Part shown: one piece after another, positions 27,321 to 39,700 of the stretch | Numbering within the stretch: the first letter of the stretch is position 1 | Layout: each line of letters opens with the position of its first letter | Origin: CAVPCZ01 sp963702445 | Lineage (GTDB): Bacteria; Bacteroidota; Ignavibacteria; UBA10030; UBA6906 | Assembly (NCBI GenBank): GCA_963702445.1 | Contig: CAVPCZ010000009.1 | Location: 434,001-498,000 of the forward strand | Length of the DNA stretch: 64,000 nt | Direction: 5' to 3' | The notes under the pieces: generated by a model | Databases searched by the model: none | What the model was told of the DNA's origin: nothing | The model's input: only the letters and a program-made list of their open reading frames with translations | Position numbers and translations under genes: made by a program

Positions 27321-30300
27321 GTGGCAAAACGAACGGGTATCATGCGCAAGCTTCTTCGTTTTGCCCTCCGTCTCGTCATTGTTGTCACGCTGCTTCTGGC
27401 CTTCATCCTCCTCTCACTTCAGTTTCCCCCGGCAGCCCGCTGGATCGCACGAACCGCTCTCGACGCCGCGAATCCCTGGAAGGGATCTTCCGCCTCCATC
27501 GGGAATGTCGGTGGCAGCTGGATCACTTCCCTCGACCTCTACGACGTTTCAATCTCCAATCCGGAACAGACTCTACTAATAACTTTTGATACCCTCAGCG
27601 TCAGCTATAGTCTGCCGGCGTTGCTGCGCGGCGAGATCCTTGTCTATGACCTGGTTCTCCGGAAGCCGGCAGTCCGGACCGATGTGGATACGAACGGATC
27701 CTTGAGCTTTCTTGCTCCCTTTGGTGGCGAGGATACCGCGCCCGATTCCTCCGCACCGATACTGATTGCCGGAGAGAGAGTCACGGTGAGCGACGGCGAG
27801 TTTGCCCTCCATTCCGGGAAAGGAGACTCGGCAATCTCTTTTCGTGTCACGGGGCTTACCCTTTCCGCCCATTCCATTCGCATCGGGGAAAACATCTCAG
27901 CCTCGGTTGATATGTTGGATGCGGGATACTCATATGATAGAGGGGAAAGACCGGGTGGACTCGAGAGGGTCGTGGGAACGGACGAGCGGGTAAGAGTTCG
28001 CGCGGCCGGGAGCATCTCCGACAGCCTGCTCAATGTGAGGAGTCTTGCGGTGGTTTCCTCCCGAACCTCCGTTGCAGCAAAGGGTTGGATATCCCTGCCG
28101 ATCTCGCTCCCGGAGACTGTGCCGGACGCCGACTTCCAGATTACCGCCTCGCCGATTGCCTACGGCGATCTGAATCCCTTCATCCAGAGTATCGGTCCAG
28201 ATGGACAAGCCAGGATCACCCTCCAGGTCACAGGAGCCGGCCGGAGGCTCCAGGCGTCGGGCCATGTCGCGCCTGCAGGAGGCGGGTCGCTCGATGTTGT
28301 GTGTGCGGCCTGGAACCCGCGTGAAGGGATAGTGGCTGTCGAACTGCAGGCCGATACGAAGGCTCTCAGCATTGCCGGTCTCACCGGAAGTCCGGACTCC
28401 TCGGAGAAGGTCAGTTCCAGGATCTCGCTTCGCGGTGAAGGTGCAGGACTCGCCGACTTCTCGGGAAACAGCGTCGTCACAATACAGAAATCTTCATTCC
28501 ATGGTCTGACCCCGCTCGAAATCACCTCCCGTCATGACATCCGGGAAGGTGTGATCTCCTCCGATATCGGCGGGACCGGGGGGCCCTTCCGGTTTTCCTT
28601 GAGAAGCAGGGTATCTCCTTTTGACGCCTTGCCCGACTATGAGATGAATGGAAGCATCGATCTCCCACCGCTGAAATCTCTGTCTTCGAAGGATCTCATG
28701 GCCAGGCTCGCCGGACTCCGGTGCGCAGTTCACCTTTCCGGGAAAGGGTTCGACCCCGAAAGTGCCGATGCCAGTGTGGACCTTCAGGGGCGGTGGGAAG
28801 CCAACAAATATTTCAAGTCATTCACTCTCCACTCAACCCTCGCCCGAGGAACAATTCGTGCAACGGCAGACCTGAAGACACTCAGCGGCGAGGCCGGACT
28901 GACGGCAGACGCTGTCCTGGGAGATCAGATCAGTTATGCGCTGACTCCCCTCTTCGTGCGCAATTTTGACATTGCCCCATTCCTCGGCGAGAATAGCCGA
29001 TCCTCACTCACCGGATCCCTCACGATGAGGGGCCACGGAACGGACCTCGCGACCATGACAGGCGAAGCCGGGCTGCACATCACGTCCTCAGCACTTCTGG
29101 GAATTGAAATAGACACTCTTGTGGCCCGGGCAAGGCTTGTCAATGGGGCGACCGGCCTTGAGCTGTCGGCTCTGACCGGCGGGGGGAGTTTCAGGCTGAA
29201 GGCGAACGCGGGTCTTCAGGAAGATCACCCCTTTGCAGAAATCACGGACTTCACGTTCCACAACCTGGACCTGTCGAAGCTCGGGACCGACAGCGCATTC
29301 CAGACGGATCTCAATGGCACACTGACCGCCCGCGCGGACGCGTCTTCCACCGACGCAATTGCGCGCCTTGCCGGTGGTCGCTCCCCCCGGCGATCAGACG
29401 CCGTCGTCGCAAAGGCGAATCTCGTCCTCCAGGAATCGAAGATCGACCGGCAGCATTTGACCGGAGGCAGGGCAGATATGGTTCTGCAGGGACGCGAACT
29501 CTCTCTCTCTCTGGATGTGCGGACGCCGGAAGGAGGTTTCTCTTCGGAAGCGCTTGCACGTCCCTTTGAGGAATCGCCGGAAGTTGACAGTCCCGGCTGC
29601 AAAGTTCGAACATATCGACCTGGGGTCTTTGATACCGGTCGATGGACTCAAGACGGATCTTTCGGGAACGTGTTCGATACATCATCGGGGAAACGTCTCT
29701 TGAGACGGCCGATTCCCGGTTGAGCGTGCGTTTCTCGCGCTCGAGCATCAACAAAGAATCACTTGCAGAGGCATCCATCGAGGGGGAACTGGACAGTGGC
29801 AGGGTCGGCTTTGTCACGGCGTGGAAGTTTGAGCATGGGCACATCAACGGCAAAACGCAAGGAGTGATGAGCTATGAAGGGTTTAGTGGAACCGCCGACG
29901 TTGCGGTGCGCATGGAAGATCTGGGCCTGTTGCTCAATGACGAACGTTTTTCCCCTTCGAGCATCGCGGTTGACATTGCAGCGGATGGTACCTGGGGTTC
30001 TCCCGATCGGACCCGGATGAATGCGACATTGCAGGCCCGCGGCCGGATCGACTCTCTCGAAGCTGATTCGGCGGTCTGCCGTGTCTCTGTTGCCGGCAGG
30101 ACAGTTCAGGTGGACACACTGCTCGTCCGGTCAAATGCCGGTTTTCTCACCGGTGCAGGGGCCCTGGCGGTCCTTGATACCGCCGGGGAATCGGTGTCCG
30201 GGTTTTCTGCCACTGCAATTCTCCGTTCCCTGAAGCCTTTCGAGCATCTGTTCGATCTTCCTCCCACCGAGCTGGATAGTGCGGAATTCTCCTGCACGGC

Positions 30301-32482
30301 TACCGGTCCTGCCGGGAACACGCAGATTGCCGCGACCGTGGCCATTCGTTCTGCCGCGATTGGCAGCTACTCTGTTGGCTCGCTGGATGCCGGTGCGACC
30401 GGGTATTTTCGTAACGGATTCTCAGCCCACGCAACAGCACGGGACGCGCAGTTGGAGGATCTCGAAATCACCTCGTGGGATGCCACGCTCACCTCGGACG
30501 GAAGACGACATGAGATCCACTCGTCCACCACGATCTCGGACAGCCTGGACCTCCGGATTGCGGGCGCAATCGAGCCGGGGGAAGCCAACTCCATCATCCA
30601 GCTCGACTCGCTTTCCTTCGACGGGCCCCGGCTCACATGGAACCTCCAGCATCCCACCTCTATTATGTATGGTGAGAGCCTGCTGGTGCGCGACTTCTAT
30701 GTCCGTGCGGGAGACCAGTCGATTCGTGCGAACGGTGTTCTGAACCCGAAGGGTGAGCAGAATTTCACACTCAGGGCCGAATCACTCTCTCTGGGCTTTC
30801 TCGGCTCAAACCTCCACCGGCCGAATCTGGATGGAACAGGATCCATTGAACTGCAGATCACGGGTCCGGCCAGGTCCGCGCATGCCGCCGCCAGCATGAG
30901 CGCGGAGATCCGTGCCTGGGATCAACCAATCGGTCTCATCCGCGCGGATCTCGACTGGCGCGACTCTCTGCTGACCATCAACGCAGAGGCGACGCAACCC
31001 GGCGGCCGGCTGCTCACAGTAGCAGCGAGGATTCCCCGGACCCTCTCATTTGCACATCAGGAGAATGCCGTACCGCATCCGGCCGCACTCGCGCCTCAAC
31101 GACCCGTAAATCTGCAACTCCGGGCAGATCACTTCAACCTCGAGATGATCCACCCGTTCCTGGATCCACAGACCTTCGGCGCTGTCGCGGGAATCCTCAC
31201 AGCGGATGTCACCGGCCGGGGCTCACTGGACTCGCTCCAGCTCGAAGGCCTGCTGGCGGTTGACAGCGGACTCGTGAGTCTTCCCTCCATGGGGGTCACC
31301 TATGACAACGTGACGCTGAGTTCAAGGCTTGAGGGGAGCGACCTGCATCTCGATTCGGCTCACATTTACTCGGGTCAGGGGCATCTCTCCGGTCGGGGAA
31401 CCATCGGCTTCAGGAATCCCGAGAACATCGTTCCTCACCTGCGCGTCAAGGCAGAGAACTTTCTTGCTCTGCGGACTTCCGAAATGAAGATCACCGCCTC
31501 CGGGGATCTTGACGTAGCCGGAACAACATCCGCTCCGGTCATTACCGGGAAAATCGTTCTGGGGGAGACGGATATCCAGATTCCGGAACTGGGAGGGGCT
31601 GCCGCCGTCGAAGAGGTGGATCTGACCGAGGAAGACTACCGTACGCTCCTGCAAAGATTCGGTGTCCGGAAAAGACGGAGGGAAATTCCGAAGGAGGGGA
31701 GCTCCCTTTCGAGTCTGACTCTGGACCTCAACCTGGAAATGCACAGAAATGCCTGGATCCGCAAGAAGACGAACCCGGGTCTCGCCATCGAAATTGAAGG
31801 AACACTTCACGTAACCAGCCTTCCCGAGCAGCCATTCAGGCTTTCCGGCGAACTCCACCCCATCAAAGGCAGAAGTTTTGTCGGGCAGTTCGGCCGCCAG
31901 TTTGAGATCATCGGCGGAGATATCTTCTTCAACGGAAGGCCGGAAGACATCGAACTCCGTATCGACTCGGAGTACAAGGTGCCTTCGAAAGGGAGTACGG
32001 GACTCTCCGAAGTGGTGATCAACATGAGAGTAGCGTACAGGCTGGGCCTTTTCACATTTGAACTGACCTCGAATCCAGCCATGTCCGAATCTGATATTCT
32101 CACCTATCTTGCCACCGGAAAATCAAGCACAGGAGCCCTTGCGGGGACCGTGGACCAGGGGAATCTGGGAACCGCCGCGGCGATCGAACAGCTTGTCGGA
32201 GCCGCCCAGGGGGTTACGGAAGGGAAAGTTCCTCTGGACGTGTTCCAGATCCGTCAGGATGGGGCGCGCGGGATCACCATCGTTGCGGGGAACTACGTAT
32301 CCAACAAGCTTTATGTCGGAGTACGCCAGCCGATTCTCCTCGAACAGGGAGTGCAGGACGCGGGTCTCGAAACCGGTACCCAGGGTGAGCTCGAGTACGA
32401 AGCTGCGCCCTGGCTCTTCCTGAATTTTCAGGGTGGGGCAAGCCGCATCCTTCTTTTCTGCAAATCACGCTATGTCTACTGA
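27321..32482 (+). CDS. tamB: TamB, inner-membrane translocation and assembly module subunit, frameshifted
   Basis: A very long protein of about 1,720 residues. It opens with one membrane anchor (LLRFALRLVIVVTLLLAFILLSLQF) and the AsmA-like start WIARTALDAANPWKGSSASIGN, continues as beta-rich repeats, and ends with the DUF490/TamB C-terminal domain: GRSFVGQFGRQFEIIGGDIFF, VINMRVAYRLGLFTFELTSNP and SESDILTYLATGKSS. TamB spans the periplasm and supports lipid transport or outer-membrane protein assembly with TamA. Frame 1 covers 27321 to about 29582, a short middle piece runs to about 29690 (KLTVPAAKFEHIDLGSLIPV), and the last frame runs to 32482. Each junction is one extra base, in AA 29581-29582 and GGGG 29687-29690. 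Start is GTG 27321 (site AGAGG); ATG 27342 is possible. Confidence 0.88.
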
Positions 32483-32524
32483 GATGGTTCCCGTTCAGAA
32501 TTCTTCCCGGAGGATTCTCTCCAC

Positions 32525-34660
32525 GTGACTTCCCTCCGTCTGTCAGTGTTCGTCACGGTTCTCCTTCTGGCCGTGCAGACCTCCGCCCAGCAGAGCGTGG
32601 TGCGGACCAATGGCAGAACGCAGGTGAGTTCCATCCGGTTTCGCTTTGTGGATACAGGGTCATTTCTGGAAACCGATCTTCGTTCAAAGATCGCACTCAC
32701 AGAACGGGGTTCCGCCACGTGGCTTCGCGACGCACTGGATTTCTTCCCGCTTGTTGAACCGGTCGGTGAACATCCCTTCGATCCGCTGGAACTGCAGAAG
32801 GATGTTGCCCGGCTCAGGCGTTTCTATCATCAATCCGGATTCCTCGCCCCCGTGATCACGTACACGGTAGATTTTGACGAGGAAGAGAATCTGGTCGACG
32901 TCGAATTTGTCATCGAAGAAGGTCCTCCGCTCACACTCGGCCGGGTTCACGTCACGGGAGCAGACAGTGCGGCGCCGTTGGTTTTCCCGCCGGATCTCGA
33001 ATCCTCGTGGCGTGAGGCGCTGGAGGGATTTCTCCCGCAGCACGGAAAGCATCTCAATCTGTCCCGGCTGCCGGCGGTGGAGGCAAGTGCTCTGCTGTGG
33101 TGTGCGGATCACGGCTATCCCTTTGCCCGGGCCGGTTCGGGCATCTCCGTTGATACCGCGATTCATACCGCCGACCTGAATCTCCGCATCACGCCGGGAC
33201 AACGTTGCCGGGTCGATACGATCATCGTGACCGGACAGGAGAGCGTGGACGAAGGCATCCTTCTCCGCGAACTCCCCTTTGCCCCCGGAGACTTCTATTC
33301 GGCGGCCGCCCTGGCGGAAGGACGCCGGGAGATACTCTCCCTCGGATTGTTCCGCCGCGCTGTGATCGGCCTTCCTGAAGGTACGCTTCCGGCTGCTGCG
33401 GTGCCTCTTTCCCTCGATGTCACCGAGGCCCCACCCCGGATGATCGTGGGAGCAGCGGGGTATGACTCGCGGGGTGGTATGACGCTTCAAGGAGACTGGA
33501 CGCATCGCAACTTCACCGGCGATGCCCGGACGTTCACCGCCTCAGGACTTGCACAGACGGGATACCTTGCCATTGAACAGATTCCGGAGGTTCTCTACCG
33601 CGCCACGCTTTCCTTCACGCAGCCGTATGTGCTGCACCGCCGCCTGTCACTTTTCGCCGGTCCGATTGTGGAATACCGGAACGACTACAGGGACCGGTCC
33701 AACGCTTACGGTCTCAGTGCCACACTGGTCTACCAGGTTGATCCACTTCGTTCGATTGCCCTGCGCCAGATCATCAGCAAGCGCAATATTCAGGAGGTAC
33801 GGTATGGGGATTACGAATCGGGAGCCATCGACTTTCTGAGTCTGCTCAGCACCCTGTCGAAGGGGAAAACAGTGCTGAAGAACACCATCGCCCTCCAGGG
33901 GTCGTATGGCGTGCTAGATGACATCATGGTCCCGCGAAAAGGTTTCCTGGTCAGGCCCGAGACCGAAGTGACCTGGGCGCCTGATCTGAATTCCATCGAA
34001 TACTGGCGGGGGGAATTGTCCGGAGCTTTTTTCACGCCCTTTAGCGACGACGTGGGCCTGGCGATACGCGGGTACGCAAGCACCATCATCCCGTTTGGAA
34101 AGGGGCTTCCCCAGGGGGATGAAACCGCGACGGACAAACTGCTCCAGTTCCGGGATATCGTGTCGACTGCCGGAGGCCCCGAGGATGTTCGGGGATGGGC
34201 ATCCCGGCTTCTCGGGCCGAAATTTCCGGACATAACAATCCAGCCGGCCGCTGCCGAAACGACCTACTCGGTGGATGGTTATATCCCGGTGGGCGGACTC
34301 GCAAAACTCGCATTCACCCTTGAACTCCGCCTGCCGTTTCCGGGCCTTGGTTCCTTCGCGGGGTTGTCCCTGTATCTGGATGGTGCGCGCATCTGGAATC
34401 CACAGGAAGATTTTCAGTCGGATCTCGGGTGGGCTGATGAGAATGGGTTTTTCTATGGAATCGGTACGGGGATGCTGTTCCGTTCGCCCGTTGGTACCTT
34501 CCGCCTTGATCTCGGCTACAAACTCAACGCGTCGGCCCAGGATCTCCGGGAGGCCTCTGAAGTGGTCGATGCTCTCCGGAACGGGCAACCTCTGGAGCAG
34601 GTTACGGTACACCCCTGGAGACGGTTTCACGTGCACCTGTCGATCTCCGTGTCATTCTAG
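32525..34660 (+). CDS. tamA: TamA-like Omp85 outer-membrane protein with POTRA domains
   Basis: The 711-residue protein starts at GTG 32525 with a signal peptide, then three POTRA-like repeats (about residues 35-330; for example LQKDVARLRRFYHQSGFLAPVITYTVDF, and DTIIVTGQESVDEGILLRELPFAPGDFY) and an Omp85 barrel from about 340 to the final FHVHLSISVSF. The Omp85 signature near the end (GIGTGMLFRSPVGTFRLDLGYKL) is clear. It lies 42 bases after tamB, the same pairing that forms the TAM complex linking inner and outer membranes. It reads without a break. Confidence 0.88.
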   Translation: MTSLRLSVFVTVLLLAVQTSAQQSVVRTNGRTQVSSIRFRFVDTGSFLETDLRSKIALTERGSATWLRDALDFFPLVEPVGEHPFDPLELQKDVARLRRFYHQSGFLAPVITYTVDFDEEENLVDVEFVIEEGPPLTLGRVHVTGADSAAPLVFPPDLESSWREALEGFLPQHGKHLNLSRLPAVEASALLWCADHGYPFARAGSGISVDTAIHTADLNLRITPGQRCRVDTIIVTGQESVDEGILLRELPFAPGDFYSAAALAEGRREILSLGLFRRAVIGLPEGTLPAAAVPLSLDVTEAPPRMIVGAAGYDSRGGMTLQGDWTHRNFTGDARTFTASGLAQTGYLAIEQIPEVLYRATLSFTQPYVLHRRLSLFAGPIVEYRNDYRDRSNAYGLSATLVYQVDPLRSIALRQIISKRNIQEVRYGDYESGAIDFLSLLSTLSKGKTVLKNTIALQGSYGVLDDIMVPRKGFLVRPETEVTWAPDLNSIEYWRGELSGAFFTPFSDDVGLAIRGYASTIIPFGKGLPQGDETATDKLLQFRDIVSTAGGPEDVRGWASRLLGPKFPDITIQPAAAETTYSVDGYIPVGGLAKLAFTLELRLPFPGLGSFAGLSLYLDGARIWNPQEDFQSDLGWADENGFFYGIGTGMLFRSPVGTFRLDLGYKLNASAQDLREASEVVDALRNGQPLEQVTVHPWRRFHVHLSISVSF

Positions 34661-34790
34661 AGTTGCGTAGAGTTGATTCTGATGAGAGATGTTCGTAAAA
34701 TAAATTCTAAGTTCTTTCGGGCCTGCCATTCTACCGGCTCGAGGTCTTCAGAAGGAAATACCGCTATCCACCATATTACAGGAGGTTCTT

Positions 34791-35261
34791 ATGAAAGTTC
34801 TTCGCATTCTCGCACTGTTCGTGGTTTCCCTGATGGCCGTGCAGGCGTTCGCCCAGGAATCTCTCGAATCCACGATCGAACTCATCCGTTCCGATCTCAA
34901 GACCGGAAAGAAGGCCGTCATCGAAAAAGTGATGAACTTCACCGAGAAAGAGGCGACGCAATTCTGGCCCTTTTATCGCGAATACAACCTGGAGCTGAGC
35001 AAAATCGGCGACACAAGGATCGCTATTCTGAAGGATTACGCTGCGAATTACGAAAAGATCGACGACAAGAAGGCTGAAGAGCTGGTGAAGAAGAGTTTCA
35101 GCGTGATGGACGAGCGTGTTGATCTGATGGAGAAGTATTACAAAAAAGCGGCCAAGTTTCTGGGTATGAAACGGGCCGCTCAGTGGATACAGGCGGAAAA
35201 CCAGCTGCTGACGCTCATTGATGCCAAGCTTGTGTCAGAGACGCCGCTGCTTCCGAAGTAA
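34791..35261 (+). CDS. Periplasmic helical protein of unknown function
   Basis: A 156-residue protein with a signal peptide (ILALFVVSLMAVQAFAQ) followed by an all-helical, highly charged body rich in Lys/Glu heptads (TEKEATQFWPFYREYNLELSKIGDTRIAILKDYAANYEKI). The shape recalls Spy/CpxP-like periplasmic chaperones, but the LTXXQ motif is absent, so this is only an analogy. AGGAGG precedes ATG 34791. A terminator hairpin follows at 35352. Confidence 0.7.
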   Translation: MKVLRILALFVVSLMAVQAFAQESLESTIELIRSDLKTGKKAVIEKVMNFTEKEATQFWPFYREYNLELSKIGDTRIAILKDYAANYEKIDDKKAEELVKKSFSVMDERVDLMEKYYKKAAKFLGMKRAAQWIQAENQLLTLIDAKLVSETPLLPK

Positions 35262-35351
35262 TCCCGGCCGTGGTGCGGAGAACTCTGAAACACCAGGTGC
35301 ACGTTCCGACCTGATACGCAGGGAAGACGGCAGTAAGGTACAAAATCCATA

Positions 35352-35386
35352 CAGGGGCTGTCTCAGAAATCATGAGGCAGCCCCTG
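35352..35386 (+). terminator. Hairpin terminator, copy 1 of a repeated element
   Basis: Arms 35352-35365 and 35373-35386 pair over 14 positions with one wobble around GAAATCA, followed by GTTGTTTTG. A second copy at 41435-41469 differs at three positions, two of which are the paired first and last bases (C-G here, A-T there). Confidence 0.8.
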
Positions 35387-35518
35387 GTTGTTTTGCAGTC
35401 CTCATTCCCAATCCTTGTCTTCCAGCCTTGCCTCTTGTGATTGTTCTAAGTATATTCAACGCATCGTTTGTCGGCCTGAAGAATTCCCCTCACACCTATT
35501 GATTGAAGGAGAACCAGC

Positions 35519-36715
35519 GTGGACTCTCTCTTTCCCCGCGCAAGCCACCGGTATGTGCTGGTGGTCAGTCTGCTCCTCACTATATCTCTCCTCGTATCAC
35601 TTATCGGTTGTTCGAAAGAAGCGCCACCAGCCGCGCCTCCCCTCCCGGTAAAGACCACGGATGTCGTCCAGCGCGACGTCCCGATCTACAAGGAATGGGT
35701 CGGGCAGACGATCGGGGCTCTCGACATCGAGCTCCGCGCACGCGTCGCCGGATGGCTCAAGGGAATGCACTTTGCTGAAGGAAGCGAGGTGAAGAAGGGC
35801 GCCCTTCTCTACACGATCGACCAGAGCGAATTGGAGCAGGCCGTGGCGGAAGCCCAGGGGAGGCTGGCCCAGGCCCGCACGCTCATGGTCCGGGCCCGGT
35901 CGGACGTCAACCGGTACCGCCCGCTGGCGCAGGCCGGGGCTGTAAGCCAGAGGGACCTTGAATCCGCCGAAGCGGAATATGGAGCCCGCAAGGGGGAGGT
36001 CGAAGCTGCGCAGGCCGCGCTCAATGTCGCAAAGATCAATCTTGGCTATGCGAGCGTCTACGCCCCGATCAACGGGCTGATCGGGATTTCCCTTGCGCGC
36101 GTCGGCGACTTTGTCGGGCGGCCGCCGAACCCCGTGATTCTGAATACGATTTCCAGCATCGACACGATCCATGTGCGGTTCTCCATCTCGGAGGCGGAAT
36201 ACCTGGATCTTGCGAACAGGCTCATGCCGAAAGGTATGCCCACGGCGGAAGAACGGAAAGGGAGGTTCCAGATGATCCTTGCCGACGGCTCCGTCTATTC
36301 GGAGAGGGGAACAGTGCTCTTTCTCCAGCGGCAGGTGGATGCGTCGACCGGCACACTGCAGATTGAAGCTGCGTTCGCGAACCCGCGGCGCCTCGTCCGG
36401 CCCGGTCAGTTTGCGCGCGTCCGGGCGATCTATGAAGATTTGAAAGGCGCGATGGTTGTCCCCGGAAAAGCCGTTTTCGAAATCCAGGGTCAGTTCGCCG
36501 TGTACGTCACCGGCGAAGGGAACAAGATCGAGTTCCGCCGCGTGAAGGCGGGCCCGATGGTCGGACAGCTGCGGGTGATCGAGGAGGGTCTCCGGGCCGG
36601 CGAGAAGATCGTTGTGGAAGGTGTCCAGCGCCTCCGGCCCGACATGGTCGTGGCGCCAACCTTCATTCCACTGGATTCGCTCCTTACGGCCGGCCAGCCC
36701 GGCGGAGGTCGCTGA
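35519..36715 (+). CDS. RND efflux periplasmic adaptor (membrane fusion) lipoprotein
   Basis: The 398-residue adaptor has a signal peptide with lipobox SLIGC (Cys31), a proline-rich linker, then the lipoyl/barrel-sandwich core (RVAGWLKGMHFAEGSEVKKGALLYTIDQSELE), an alpha-hairpin with coiled-coil pattern (AEAQGRLAQARTLMVRARSDV), the second lipoyl half (YASVYAPINGLIGI) and beta-barrel plus membrane-proximal domains. It bridges the RND pump to the outer-membrane factor. Start GTG 35519 has GAAGGAGAA upstream. Four bases separate its stop from the pump gene, so they form one operon. Confidence 0.92.
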   Translation: MDSLFPRASHRYVLVVSLLLTISLLVSLIGCSKEAPPAAPPLPVKTTDVVQRDVPIYKEWVGQTIGALDIELRARVAGWLKGMHFAEGSEVKKGALLYTIDQSELEQAVAEAQGRLAQARTLMVRARSDVNRYRPLAQAGAVSQRDLESAEAEYGARKGEVEAAQAALNVAKINLGYASVYAPINGLIGISLARVGDFVGRPPNPVILNTISSIDTIHVRFSISEAEYLDLANRLMPKGMPTAEERKGRFQMILADGSVYSERGTVLFLQRQVDASTGTLQIEAAFANPRRLVRPGQFARVRAIYEDLKGAMVVPGKAVFEIQGQFAVYVTGEGNKIEFRRVKAGPMVGQLRVIEEGLRAGEKIVVEGVQRLRPDMVVAPTFIPLDSLLTAGQPGGGR

Positions 36716-36718
36716 CCC

Positions 36719-39700
36719 ATGTCGAAGTTCTTTATCAATCGGCCGATCGTGGCGATGGTGATCTCCATCGTCCTCGTCATGGTCGGCTTCATCGTCATGC
36801 GGGGCCTGCCGATCTCGCAGTACCCCGAAATCGTCCCGCCGATGATCAATGTGACCACGACGTACGTCGGCGCCTCGTCCGTGGATGTGGAGCAATCCGT
36901 CGCCACCCCGCTGGAGCAGCAGGTGAACGGCGTAGAGAACATGCTCTACATGAAGTCGATCAACGGGAACGACGGAACGTTGACACTCCAGGTCTCGTTC
37001 GACGTCGGTTCGGACCTGGACATGTCCAACGTTCTCACACAGAACCGCGTCTCGCAGGCCCAGGCCTCGCTCCCGGGGCCGGTGAAGACCTACGGCGTGA
37101 CGATCAAGAAATCCCTCGTCTTTCCCCTCCTCCTTGTGACGCTGAAGTCACCGAAGGGGAGCTACGACAACAACTTCCTGTCGAATTACGCATCGATCAA
37201 CATCAACGACCTGCTCAGCCGCACGAAGGGAGTGGGGGACGTCAAGCTGTTCGGCGGAAGCGACTACGCGATGCGGATCTGGGTGAAGCCTGACCGCCTT
37301 GCCAGGCTCGGGCTCACCGTCCCGGACCTCGTCAACGCGGTTCAGGGTCAGAACGTGATCTCCCCCGCGGGACAGATCGGTGCTGAACCCGCCCCGACCG
37401 GAACGGATTTCACGTATACCGTCCGGACGCAGGGCCGCTTGCTCACGGAAGAAGAGTTCGGAAAGATCATTCTCCGGACAAATCCGGACGGATCCCAGGT
37501 CCGGATGGGCGATGTTGCCCGGATCGAACTCGGGACGCTCCTGTATAACCAGATCGGCCGGAACAACGGAAAACCCGCGGCGGTCATCGCGGTTTTCCAG
37601 CTCCCCGGCTCGAACGCCCTCGAGGTCGCGGCTTCCATCAAGAAGGTGATGGCTGACGCCTCGAAGAAGTTCCCGCCGGACCTTGTCCACGAGATCTCCC
37701 TGGACACGACGCTCGCCGTGGAAGAGGGTATCAACGAGATCCTGACGACCCTTTTTGAGGCCATTCTGCTCGTGATTCTGGTGGTCTTCGTCTTCCTCCA
37801 GAACTGGCGCGCCACGCTCATCCCGTTGCTCACCGTTCCGGTCTCACTGGTCGCCACGTTCATCATCTTCCCGATGCTGGGTTTTTCGATCAACACCCTG
37901 TCGCTTCTCGGAATGGTACTCGCCATCGGTATCGTGGTGGACGACGCGATTGTCGTGGTGGAAGCCGTCATGCACAATATCGAGAAAGGGCTGTCGCCGA
38001 AAGAGGCCACGCGCCAAGGCGATGGAGGAGGTCTCGGGTCCGGTGGTGGCGATCGCGCTGATTCTGGCCGCCGTGTTCGTCCCCGTGGCGTTCATGGGGG
38101 GGATCACCGGCCGTCTGTACCAGCAGTTCGCGATCACGATCGCGATCTCGGTTCTCTTTTCCGCCTTCAACGCGCTGACGCTCAGCCCGGCGCTCGCGGC
38201 GATGCTCCTGAAGCCCAAAGGCGAATCCAAGTCGTTCCTGGATCCGTTCTACCGCTGGTTCAACAAAGTGTTCGACCGGTTCACGGGCGGCTATATCGGT
38301 TTCACCGGCATTGTCGTCCGGAAAATCGGCCGGAGCATGATCTTTATCGGTATCATCATCGTCCTGATCGTTCTCCTCTTTCGGGCGGTGCCGGGAGGGT
38401 TTGTTCCCGAGGAGGATAACGGATACTTCCTGGTCAATCTCCAGCTTCCGGATGCGAGCTCGCTGCAGCGCACGGACGAGGTGTGCCGGAAGGTGGAGGC
38501 GATTCTCGCGGGAACAACAGGGGATCGACAACTACACAACGCTTGCCGGGTACAGCCTGATCACCGGTGTCGCGACTCCCAATTCCGGGTTCTTCTTTGT
38601 ATCGTTGAAACCCTGGGAGGAGCGGAAGGCGAAGGAAGAGCGGAGCTTTGAGATGATCGCGGCGCTCAACCGGCGCTTCGCGCAGGAGATCCCCGAAGGG
38701 ATCGTCGTCGCCTTCGGCCCCCCGGCCATACCGGGCCTGGGAACCGGCGCCGGCTTCACGTTCATGCTGCAGGACCAGAGCGGCAACACCCCGGCCGATC
38801 TGGCCGCGGAAACCGAGCGGTTCATCCGCGAAGCCCGCAAACGACCGGAGATCGGCACGATCAACACATTCTTCCGCGCGTGCGTTCCGCAGGTCTTCGC
38901 CACCGTGGATCGGGACAAGGTCCTGAAGCAGGGAGTCTCGATCGCGGATGTCAATCTCACCATGGGATCCCTCCTGGGAGTCGAACTACATCAACGATTT
39001 CAACCGGTTCGGAAGGGTGTACAAGGTCTACCTCTCCGCCGAAGGGGAATACCGGAACGAAACGTGGGACCTCGGTCAGTTCTTTGTCAGGAACTCCCAG
39101 GGTGCCATGGTGCCTCTGAGCACGCTGGTCACCATGAAGCCGACCTCCGGACCGGACTTCACCAACCGGTTCAACCTCTTCCGGACGTCGGAGATCAACG
39201 GCACCCCCGCCCCCGGCTACAGCTCCCAGCAGGCGCTCGAAGCGCTGAAGGAGGTCGCGGCGCAAACCATTCCCGCCGGGTGGTCGTATGACTGGGCGAA
39301 CATGTCGTACCAGGAGGTGAAGGCGGCCGGCTCGGGAGGGGTGGTCTTCGTTTTTGCGCTGGTCCTCGTCTTCCTGATCCTTGCCGCACAGTACGAAAGC
39401 TGGTCGCTGCCGCTGAGCGTGCTCCTGGGGGTGCCGTTCGCGGTCTTCGGTGCCATGGCCGGACTCTACCTCTCGAGATTCTTCAGCGACAGCTACATCA
39501 ACAATGTCTTCGCGCAGATCGGGTTCGTCACGCTGATCGGCCTCTCGGCCAAGAACGCGATCCTGATCGTGGAGTTCGCGAAGATGGAGAAGGAAAAGGG
39601 GTCTTCGGCGATCGATGCCGCACTCTCTGCTGCCAAACTCCGTCTCCGCCCGATCCTGATGACGTCGTTCGCGTTCATCCTCGGCGTGGTGCCGCTCGTC

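Noticed and set aside
35597..36895. 432-codon open frame on the minus strand opposite the efflux adaptor
   Set aside because: It is a shadow frame in GC-rich coding DNA; its composition (Arg/Asp/His-rich, no hydrophobic core) is typical of such shadows.
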